Positions 1-9,768 of a DNA stretch of 14,632 nt are shown here, piece by piece. A model generated the notes under the pieces. The model was not told where the DNA came from. It saw only the letters and a program-made list of their open reading frames with translations, and did no database searches. Every line of letters starts with the position of its first letter. The stretch's first letter is position 1. The stretch comes from Smittium mucronatum. Taxonomy: Eukaryota; Kickxellomycota; Harpellomycetes; Harpellales; Legeriomycetaceae. A program made the translations under genes and the position numbers. Location: the NCBI GenBank assembly GCA_001953115.1, contig LSSL01000815.1, positions 8,165-22,796 on the forward strand, read 5' to 3'.

Positions 1-3000
1 AATTATTTATCTCTATTCTTAATTCGGACAATTCTATGTTAGTATTTTTGATTTCATTTTCTTTGATTACTCTTTTTTTTTTGCAGATCTTAAAATTTAT
101 TTGACTTAAAAAAATACCTTTCCCGCTTTAATATTTTATTCATAATAGCTTTATAGGAATTGGACTTTAAAAAATATATGTATTTACATATATACTAATA
201 ATATATCTGACACTGGAATCCACATTTCATTTTTAAGTGTTTTTTTTTAATTTATATTAAACAATTAAAAATAACTTTACTAACTAACATTTTTATGTAT
301 ATTTAAATATGAATTTAATGATAAACTCTAAAAAATATATATATAAAATTCTTCAAACACCAAGATTTCTCTAGAAATGAAATTTTACTTATCTTTCCAT
401 ATCATTTTAAATATCTGTAGCTAAAAATATTCAAACAGATTCGTCTCTTATTATATTATTTAACGTCTTATTTTTAAAAAAACAAACCATTTTATTGATA
501 AAAAATAGCCGACATTTACTTTGGATATTCTTTATTGCCAGACTATTTTATTAAATTTATTAAATTTAGAATAATAATATGGCTTCTATTAAAAAACGCT
601 TTTTTTTCTCTCGAAGAGATATTCATAACCATTCAGATTCTTTTTTAACCATTTCGTAGGATCATTTTAAGTTTAAAAGTGAGTAGTTTAAATTTTTTCT
701 AGTTTATCTGTTGAATAAAAAATTTAATGAATTTTTTGAATGAAAATTTTTTTTATTAAATTTATTTAGTTTTATATAAATAATCGGCCCTTAAGCCTAT
801 TCTATTATTGCGTGAAAGTTTATTTAAAATATATTGATTAAATAAAAAACATTTTATATACACAGCAAACCCACATATATGTGTTTATTTTAATGTCTAA
901 TAAGCGACAACTGAATATCTTTATTTTGATCTTTCAAAATCTTGGATTTAAATATAATAATAAATATAAAAAAAGATATTATAAATATACAGGAAAAAAT
1001 AACTCACTTTAAATTTTTTAGATAAATCAATATTATTTTCATGATTTTCGTTACTCATTTTTTGATTTATTTTTTAAAAAACTAACACCCTAAAACCATT
1101 TATACCTATTAAAAATCATCATATAGCTAAATTTATCATTTTTTATTAATAAATAAATACTTCTATTAAAATAAAAATAAAATTATTTATTAACTTTCCG
1201 AACTATAAAGTTTTTTTTAGAAACTAAACATCACTATTTTTTTAATAATATTTTAAAAAAATCATTTTATTTTTTTTCCTTATATAAAATAGTTAAAATA
1301 CCCTGATTTTTGATAGTGGAATAGTATATTTTGGATGGGAATTTTAGATTTTTTCCAGGCACAAACACTCACATATATATAATTTGAATCCTCCGTAATT
1401 TAATACAAAGTGTTATAAAACATATAACTACTTTATACAGAACCACGATTATTCTATTTCGATCCATATTAGCACATAAAAATATTTTAATTTATTTTTT
1501 ATCATCTATATTATTTTTAATAATTTTGATTTTTGGTTATATTATTGTTTAATTTTGCGACTCTCTTTACATTATTTATATTTTAATGAAAAAAATAAAT
1601 TGGGTTTGGATTATATAATTTTTTCTGCCATTCGGGCAAGTCCTTTAAAGCTAAATTTCCTTTTTTTGGATTAGCATTTCTTTTATTATCTTTTTTTGTA
1701 GTTTAAAGGGCTATCTGTACCAGGAGAATAAAAAATCTAGAGAAAATTTAAATTTTTGAAATATAATTGCTAGTCTGGTTTGAGGTGGCAAAACCTTGTA
1801 AAATTGTTATTTCTATAAATTTCTAGGATATATTTATATAAATTTAAAAAGCATAAATACTAGAAATTTGATATGTTAACTCGTAGGTAAATAGTTATTA
1901 GAATTTTTGAAATTTTAGGAAATTATAGCTGCAAAAATTTTAAATTTTAAATATTTATTATGTATTTAAAAATTAATAGGCTTTTTTTTACTGTTTTTTT
2001 TATTGATAATTTGCAATAAAAAAGTTGTATTTAATAAATAAAAAGAAAATTATATTGAATATATTGCTTTTATTTGTGCTCGCAAAGTTTGGATTATAAA
2101 AATAAAAAAAGCATTATTCCATTATACATATTATTTTTGCATGTTTTTTTGATTATTTTTTGGAGATTTTGATTTCCAATTGTTTTTGATTATTTTTTGT
2201 GGTAATAAAATCAAGTGGTATCCAGCAACTAGTTATTGGGCGATTAAATAAGTAATATATTTTTTTAGCTAATATAATCACTTTAATATTTTAAAAAAAA
2301 TTCTGCGATGCCCAACGAGATAAATTGTAATAATGTTATTCCAAAAAAAAAAAAAATCCGATTCCAGGAGATATATTTGACCCTGAAATTATATCTTAAA
2401 ACCCAAATTGCCACGACAGATTTTTATCAATATTTTTATTTCAGAATTTCATAAAAAGTTATAGTTTTATTTTCAAGTAAAAAATGAAATTGAAAAAATA
2501 TTAGAAACAATATAAAAGCAAAATTAGTGATTTTATTACAAAATTCGCATAGATATTTAAATTATAAATCGTTTTAATAGCATAATTCTATATTTATATC
2601 CCAATTTATATCGTTTAGTAGCTATTAGAAATACAATGATCTTTTTTATTCATTAATTTTTAATTTTAATATACAAAAATTATTTTAAGCATTATTTGGA
2701 TATATATGAGATTTTTTAATTGAAATGATATCTCTTAGCTTTATAGCATCGCTAATTTAAAATAAATAGAGCTTGAAACATTAGATTTTGCCCTAATTAG
2801 ATTTTAATATGTAATATTATAAAAATATTTATATTTTTAGATTATTTTCTTATTAAAAAGGCTCTATTTTTTCTTCCTTTTTAAACAGATTTTATTTATC
2901 AATTAATTAAAAACGTATTGATCAAAATAAAAGAGATTTAAAAATCCAATTTCATCTTCATATTTGGATTTTCGCAATATATAAGTATTATTATTTTTTA

Positions 3001-3066
3001 TTAAATTTTTATATTAGGAGATTTAGAGTGGATTGATTAGTATAAAACGTTATTGAGACTATTTTA

Positions 3067-3113
3067 AACCCCTAAGTATTCCGTTTTTTTTTGAAAAAAA
3101 TAATATAGGGGTT
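3067..3113. repeat. Imperfect inverted repeat (hairpin)
   Basis: AACCCCTA at 3067-3074 is answered by its exact reverse complement TAGGGGTT at 3106-3113. Between them, AGTATT partly pairs with AATAT, and a T8 run faces an A7 run, so nearly the whole 47 bases could fold into one stem. The G+C-rich outer stem is unusual in this desert. It could be a miniature inverted-repeat remnant or chance. No function is inferred. Confidence 0.35.
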
Positions 3114-4796
3114 CATTTTGTTTGAAATTCATCGTTTTTAGAACATATTCCTTATTTAATATCACAAAAATATATTCTTAAAACTATATCTCATAACAGG
3201 AGATTTCGATGTATAATTAAATAAAAACAAAAATTTATTGGATAAAAGAGTAAAATAAACGATATATTTATCTAATAAAAACTATTTAAAAAAAATGCAG
3301 GATCAAAATTACATAGAAATAAAAACCACATATAACACACATATATACTCTTGTTAATTTAGAAAATTATTAAAAAAAATTAATTAATTTGACAATATAT
3401 ATATTATCATATTTAAAGGGGTGAAGGGGTGTTATAAAAAAAATAAGCGATTAATTATTAAAATCAAAGTACATAACACTTTTTTGAAAAAAAAGCCGTT
3501 AAAATATAAAAAAAAAATGAAAAAAATATCGCATAATAGTTTTTTTATTGTTTATCATGTCTTTTGATTTTTTTAAATATTTTTTCGATATTTTCGTCGT
3601 GGATTATTTCTAATCCACTTGAGACTCATAATACTCTACAATTTTTTACATGAAATTTTATTGATATTTCCATGAATATTACAAAGAAAACTACTTAGTT
3701 TATATTACAGATAAATCGATTTTTTTTAAAGTTTTTTATAATTTTGATAGTATTTATTAGTGATTTTATTATTTAGATACCGCAATTATTATGTCTTCAG
3801 AACTCATTTTACACTTTTATCAATCCTTATTGTAATGACTAACTCAATTATGATTTTCCGAATATTTTTGGGTTTTAATATAAAGTTATTAGCTTTTCCA
3901 TAAAACTGGAATCAATATCAGTGAATTAATTGGATGCTATATTTCAAAAAAATAAAAAATAGACAAGGGAATTTTATTTATAAACTGAATACGAGCCCAA
4001 AAAAGCCCCCAGAATAAAATTTACGGTTGGAGAAGTGGGAAAATCTCCGAAATTTTTAATTTTGCTTTTTCGATTATTTCAAAACTGATATTAAACAAAA
4101 CTGCTTATATTTATTATTAGCTTAAATTATCGGTATTTTCTCTTAAATATTTGAAAATTTATTAAACTTTTTAAAAAAATCAATGATAAAAAGTTTTGAG
4201 CAATATTTTTATATTTTGATTAGAAAATCAAAGATCAAAAATAAAAAATAAAAAAGAATTAAATTTAGTGGATAATCTATTGATTAATTATTTTTTGTTC
4301 AAATATGATGTATAATTTTCAAAAAATAAATCAATAATTATATTTTCCAATGTTTTTTGGTGTTTCGAAATTTTATTTATGAAATACATGAGATCTTGAG
4401 AAATTTAAAAGGATTATTTGGATAGATAGAATTGAGCTATTTTTTTAAGTTTTAAAATTTGATCTTAATATTTTTATCCTATGAAAATATATCATACTTC
4501 TTGGATTTGAAGCAAACAAAAATATCCTTATCATAAGTTAAAAATTTCCATAAAAAACAATTTTTTTGGATTAAATCAGTTTTATATATTAATAAAAAAT
4601 ACTTAACCCTTAATCTTTATACAATTATTTTTATATTAATTATTAATAAAAATTTGGAGAAAAGAATATTTTTAATGAAATCTAAAAAAAATTCTAATTC
4701 TAATCCGAAAAGATATTTAAACATTAGTAAAAGTCCATACTAGATATTTCTTAGCATAAAACGGTTTAAAATTTTGGATTTTTTTTGTTTTTTCAA

Positions 4797-4811
4797 ATAT
4801 ATATATATATA
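4797..4811. repeat. (AT)n microsatellite
   Basis: An uninterrupted run of alternating A and T, about seven units, sits in AT-rich intergenic sequence. It has no associated gene. Confidence 0.7.
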
Positions 4812-5231
4812 ATTAAATAAGAGCATTCAGAATTATTGATAAAATTATAAGACCTTGTTATATTAACATATCAAACAGTTAGTTATTTTCACGTTTTACA
4901 TCTTTTTTTCCCTTAGTTTTTTACTGGATTATTTTCCATTAAAATCTCTTGAAAAAATAGACCAATTAAAAGTTTCTTCTAGCAGAGAAAATCACGCGAA
5001 ATTTAACCCTTATCTTTTCAGAGGAGTTTTTTTTATTTTGACTATCTGTATATAAATCCGAAAATTTCCAGAATTAATAATTTAGGATTTATAAATTGCA
5101 GTAGCAGAAAAAAAAATCAATACTGGCATATTTATGTTCAATTTTTCTGAAAATAAAAGAGTTAAAAAAATGCAGGCTTTGAGAAATATATGATTTGGGT
5201 ACATCAATAATAGTTTTTTATTATAAATAAA

Positions 5232-5336
5232 ATGCTAGTACTCAATGTATTTTTCACTTTGGGGTTTGGAGTTGCGTATGGAGGTTTTTTTATTTTGTTC
5301 GCTAAAAGAACTAATTATAGGGTTGGTATTTATTAA
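5232..5336 (+). other. Short hydrophobic ORF, 34 codons, doubtful
   Basis: The frame runs from ATG at 5232 to TAA at 5334-5336. The peptide is hydrophobic, with LGFGVAYGGFF near residues 10-20 (a GxxxG-like pattern) followed by the basic AKR, so it could span a membrane once. Local G+C is higher than in its surroundings. A GTATTT at 5327 could be a splice donor, which would make this the first exon of a small membrane protein. It is short, unsupported by a recognised family, and may well be chance. I do not recognise it. Confidence 0.15.
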
Positions 5337-6509
5337 ATTTTATTGGAATTAATGTTAATTTAAATAAAAAAATTTAAGAGAAAAAGGCGTATTCACATAT
5401 TTAATCATCATTTGGTACAAAATCATACCGATAATACAGATAGTCAATAGAAAACAAGGGTGATAAAGATATATCTAGGGGCTCAGATAGTAGAAAAATT
5501 TGAAATGTAATGTGTCTTAAATAAACTCATAGCACTAACCAAAGATTAGAATATAAAAATATATATGGTAAGTTGGGTGAAAAGAAAAGTTGTTATAATT
5601 AAAAAATTAGCATAAATATAGATAAATCTATCCCCGTGCGAGGGTGGATGGGTTTTTTGACTAGACGTTTTTCTTAATAATTTAAATAAAAAAATTAAAA
5701 AAATTGGGTGACAGTTCTAGAAATTTTTTATCAATTTTTCGATACACAGAAATAATAAGATGAACTCAATTCATTAATCTAACTCTTTCCGAGCCAGTTT
5801 ATAATTCTGATTTTCTATATTTTATTTATTTTTTTTGATTTTATTAACCAACATGTTTTCGATATTTTATTAATATTTTTAAGCTACCAACTTTGTTTTA
5901 TTTTAGGTCAATTTGCTTGGATTGATTAGGATATTTTTTTCCATTCTTAAGCAAGATTGAGAGAGATTTTGAAAATTTTTATTCGAATTTGAGAATTATG
6001 TGAAGCATTATAAGTTTTTTAAAATAAAGATATGAGGTTCAATTAAAACCACCCAAAAATAAAGAATTTAACTTTATTAAATTTTAAATTGGCTCTATCC
6101 AAATTAAAATTTTATTTTTAAAAATAATTGTTGTGGTAAGGGCATGTTAAATGTTATACGAGTCGTTGTTTTGGGAAAATCTGATTTAAAATAAAAACGA
6201 GGGTCTGCAGTTTATTCAATAAAAAAGCAATGAAGACAAAAATGATTTGAATATATTTCCCCCCATTTTTAAATTTAACGCAATATCTGACTATAATTTT
6301 AAAAATGAGACAAATAAAAGTGATGGGTAGGTCTCATTTAATAACATCTACGATTTTTTAGTTGATGTAATGCTGCTGCATGGCAAGATTTTTTTTTCTA
6401 CGATAGTTGCGCTTTAACCTTTCTCGAAATCCATGAAAAGGTGTTTAAATTTTCATTATTAAAATTATACCTTAAAAAGAAAATATCTAATTGATAGGTC
6501 CTAAGAAAA

Positions 6510-6800
6510 ATGCCTTGCCGTGTTTTATATGCTTCAACAGTGCGCGGTTTCAAGAGTATCTGCAATAAAATTCAACGCGGTTGTACTATTCCTGGTTAGT
6601 AGCTGCGGCAACATATGCGATTCCGAAAATAGCGGTCTAAAGGAAGGTCTATCCAAAGACTTAAGGCATCGAGTCGCTTCGTACATTATCAGAATTTTTC
6701 AGTGCATAAGCCCAGAGATCGATTTGGGGAGGATCTCAGAGTTTAATATTTATTTGTAGGGAAACCAAGCCGATCAGAATTACGCTTAGGTAAGAGATTA
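6510..6800 (+). other. G+C island, exon-like composition, unidentified
   Basis: By direct count 78 of the 180 bases in 6541-6720 are G or C (43%), against about 20% in the desert to the left and about 41% in the Nem1 exon sequence at 10201-10320. Two + strand frames are notable. One opens with ATG at 6510 and runs 29 codons to TAG at 6597, then continues with three further TAG/TAA interruptions before the end of the island. The other runs from GTG at 6520 for 79 codons to TAG at 6757. Neither product matches a family I know, and the minus strand also has open pieces. It may be a decayed exon, the start of an interrupted gene, or a foreign fragment. The composition is seen; the coding status is not settled. 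Confidence 0.4.
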
Positions 6801-7351
6801 TTTTTATTAACTCCATTGGAAATAGGCCCCAATTATAAGCTCAAGGATGTTAAACAAGAAAATCTCAACGATAACGAACTCATTTCTAAATTGCATGAGA
6901 CTTCAGCCATAAACCTAAAAAAGTAGTATTATGGGAAGATATTGTTCTTTTGATAAATCTCACTTTACTCCCGAATGTAATACGCCAGTTATTCTATAGA
7001 GGTTTCTATAGGCGCAAAGAATATGGTCCTTTCTATACATCTTTTTTATTTATATTCTTTCAATAAATTTTTTAATGACTTTATATTACAGTAAATTCCG
7101 CGAACGAAAAAACAACTCACAACTCCCTAATAAAATTTAACCAATCAATAGTTGTGTCCTTCGACTCAAAATATTATTAGGCCAGCATTTCTCCGAGCTC
7201 TTAATTAATAGGGAGACCCGATTTCAATTTCGCACTTAAACTAAAATTTTAGATATCGAGGACATAAAAGTGTTTTAAATTCATACATAGTGAATGAACT
7301 TTTTTTTCAATGCGAAACTTTTCGAATTCTTTTCGCCAACTTCCTAGTTAG

Positions 7352-7615
7352 GAAAAATATAATACAGGTGTATTCAATGTCATTGGAAAATTAGTAATAA
7401 AAATACACAACAGATTATTGATTTTAGTAATAGGTAAAAAATTATTCAAACTTTTATTTGATTGGTTTTATTTAGTACCAACTAACATTGCAAATATTAT
7501 ATTCCAGATGACTTTAGCAGACGAATTAGCCAGTAACGTAACTGTTTTAGATTCCGTGATAAAAAATTTCACACATCATCCAATTAAATCTTTCGTGGTC
7601 CAAACTTTTATTTAG
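7352..7615 (+). other. Longest uninterrupted stretch of the decayed tract
   Basis: Codons are free of stops from just after TAG at 7349-7351 to TAG at 7613-7615. There is no ATG near the left end (a TTG lies at 7418), so if coding it is an internal exon or a broken piece. The translation begins with a hydrophobic, basic-flanked segment (about residues 7-40) and ends with a more polar part containing LADELASNVTVLDSVI and HHPIKSF. G+C over 7501-7560 is about 38%, like an exon. The same frame carries five stops in the next 100 bases. No family is recognised. Confidence 0.3.
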
Positions 7616-9123
7616 GAGGTTTTAGTCTAAGAACAAATAAGCGCATTTTAAACCAATAATTATCAAATAAAATTAGATTACTGCCGGTAATATGTTAACA
7701 GTAACCAATAAGAAAAAATATATCTAAAACTAGGTCCTGAAAGGGTCAGTATACTAATTAATATAAATATACACTCGTATCTAGGTAAATGTTACTAATT
7801 CCCAAATAAATAATTATAGGTTTTACGAATAAGTGCCCTGAAAATCTTATTGTTCAGGAAATTCTGAGCATTAAAAAATTAGTGCACACTCTAAAAATAA
7901 ATCTACAAATATATATAACTTTTACATTAGTTCAAGTTTCCTATTGGATAATATCAAACTACACAGATACAATCGTTTATTATGTAGCAAATCAAATCTA
8001 TTCAAAATTTTGAAACAATGTGACCTGTGAAGTAACCATTTACCAAGAGGTATTTATTTAGAAAATTATTCCAAATTTGCTTTAGTTTTTCTATTACATA
8101 AATAATTTTACCCAAAAAGATTAACATGCCAAGAATGAAAGAGTAACTACGCCTAGTATTAAGCACATTTACAAAAACAGTATTGTTAATTATAAATAAA
8201 AATATGCTTTGGCACCGAATACGTGTATCTTATTGGTTTATTCATCTAATTATTATAAAAAAGCTGGTCAGTTGAGATAATCTTAATTACTTTGGGGTTT
8301 GGAAAGATCAGCATGATTGAACAGAGGAGGGTATTAGTTATTTCTACAGCCAATATTATTTCTTGTAAAACATAAAAATAGTATCACTCAAAAAATCAAT
8401 CTTGAATAGGAATATATCTCAAATCGCCAGAATAAATTTCAGCTAGAATTACAGATCAATATCCCCTCAAATGAATGTTACAGATATGTTCACGTTTTTA
8501 CTCATTTCCTTCAAAATACTAATCAATGGCCATTGTTTGTATCAATCTACTAATCCTGATCAGTTTAAAATACCTGATATGTAACCTATTAAGAGTTGAA
8601 TATTGGCGTTATGTAAACTTTTTTTTTTTTCACTCTAAAATATTAAAGGGTCAAAAGCGCGAGATTTTTAGGAATTTTTACCTACTCAGTTCAGGGTTCA
8701 AAATGTATGATATTCGGGGTACTTTTTTTTTTCTTGTGTTTAGTAATAATAAATCCAATTCAATAATAGTTTGAAATAAAAAGTTGAAGCTGGAGAAAAA
8801 TTATATGTTATCTGCCAATGGAGCTCCGACTCAATCAAAATAAGAAAAGCTAAATGAAATTTTTCCTCGCTAGTTGAAAAGATTCATCCTGAAGGCTGAT
8901 TTTCTATTGGTTTATACATTAAGCCATTGAAATTTTATTTAATTCCTACAATCAAGTATTAAAAAAGTTTGAGATTTTACAGTAAATTTTCTTTTGTTGA
9001 ACAAGGATGTCTTAATTTTGAAATTTTAAGAGCTACTATGAGAGACTGTATATTATATTATGCTAGGGATGGTTGTATATCACTTAGGGTTTGAGTAGGT
9101 ACAGTTACTTATTTGCCTATTAA

Positions 9124-9318
9124 ATGTACTTTCTGAATTTAATGATCTCGAATGCGGGTCAAAGCAGAATCGGGAAACATATCTGTCAAGTTTGTTCATG
9201 TATATGGATAAGCTGCAAATTTATTGGCAGGTTTTATGAAGTGGCATTATCGTTATATCATTTGTTGGGAGATTTCCTTTATTACATTATTGACAAGTAT
9301 TATTGGCCTACATTTTAA
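9124..9318 (+). other. 64-codon open stretch, unidentified
   Basis: This runs from ATG at 9124 to TAA at 9316-9318. The product is rich in Cys, Tyr, Ile and Leu, with the run HICQVCSCIWISC near residues 19-31 and an aromatic C-terminus. The same frame continues beyond the stop with four more stops before 9480. It is probably part of the decayed tract rather than a separate small gene. No family is recognised, and the closely spaced Cys residues do not form a clear zinc-finger spacing. Confidence 0.2.
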
Positions 9319-9530
9319 GTCCATCATTAGTTGAAATTGTATACATAAAATAATTGGCTATATTTCATGGGAGTCGCCATATTTTCAAAAGGTTCTAGAT
9401 AATTTCGTATTTGGCAACATCAGACAGAATTAAAAATGGAATCAATAAAACAGAATATAATTGAACTAAATTAAAATAATTCCTTATCCAAATTCAATAC
9501 AAGTCATTCCCAGCTTTATATTTTTAAACA

Positions 9531-9767
9531 TTGTATAACCCAAATATCAAATTGTATTCTATCCTTTTCTGTCTGTTATTAACTACCAATATTTTAGCAG
9601 TGTTTCCATTCTTCATACTTAACTCAATATTTATACCCGCATTATTTTATAAACTATTCTTTAACCCGTATACGAAAATTTTCTTCAGAAATCACTTAAT
9701 CTCGGCTTTGATTTCATCTAGAAAGGGCATTAATATATTTTTTACTCGTTCATTTCTCAGATATTAA
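9531..9767 (+). other. 78-codon hydrophobic ORF abutting NEM1
   Basis: This runs from TTG at 9531 to TAA at 9765-9767, one base before the NEM1 ATG and in a different frame. The product is mostly Phe, Leu, Ile and Tyr, with at least one possible membrane span at about residues 9-40. In AT-rich pyrimidine-biased sequence such composition arises easily, so this may simply be the 5' leader and promoter of NEM1. It could also contain an upstream NEM1 exon, since candidate donors (GTATAC at 9668) and acceptors (TAG ending 9721, CAG ending 9760) are present. No independent gene is claimed. Confidence 0.2.
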
Positions 9768-9768
9768 A

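Larger units (their letters stand above)
1..6500. other. AT-rich gene-poor region
   Basis: I see no recognisable gene, RNA gene or transposase in this 6.5 kb on either strand. Sampled lines are about 20% G+C, with long A and T homopolymers such as A14 at 2343-2356. Stop codons are dense in all frames and no open frame approaches the lengths found further right. Small items inside it are listed separately: a hairpin at 3067-3113, an (AT)n run at 4797-4811 and a 34-codon ORF at 5232-5336. A tandem doubling of TTAAATTTA lies at 551-568. Small non-coding RNA genes cannot be excluded by eye. Confidence 0.75.
6505..9710 (+). pseudogene. Coding-like tract with interrupted frames, unidentified
   Basis: G+C is intermediate (roughly 30-38% in many lines), and all the longer open stretches outside NEM1 fall here on the + strand, in changing frames. 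They are 6520-6759 (79 codons), 7352-7612 (87 codons, no stop), 7810-8010 (67 codons), 8410-8550 (47 codons), 8526-8774 (82 codons) and 9124-9318 (64 codons). Stops of all three kinds separate them, and no clean set of 60-80 base introns joins them. The simplest reading is a decayed large gene or mobile element, possibly one of which only part is ancestral coding sequence. Against this, all three frames are open at once around 8526-8550, which points to local lack of stops rather than one true frame. I recognise no domain, reverse transcriptase motif or transposase motif. A multi-exon functional gene is less likely but not excluded. Confidence 0.35.

Noticed and set aside
6595..6632. A 38-base GT...AG segment as a mini-intron joining the frame from 6510.
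   Set aside because: Removing it does not keep the reading frame, it lacks the TTTAAC branch-like site, and it is G+C-rich, unlike the NEM1 introns.
6520..6759. A 79-codon ORF treated as a standalone gene.
   Set aside because: It starts at GTG, overlaps a second equally plausible frame from ATG at 6510, and matches no family I know. It is kept only as part of the G+C island.
6510..8600. A ciliate-like code with TAA and TAG read as Gln, which would join the broken frames into long proteins.
   Set aside because: Any frame looks protein-like once stops are replaced. TGA also interrupts these frames, and the NEM1 gene next door ends at a TAA exactly where the family's conserved C-terminus ends.
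8526..8774. An 82-codon ORF treated as a standalone gene.
   Set aside because: Homopolymer T runs encode its Phe runs, the other two frames are also open at its start, and no motif is recognised.
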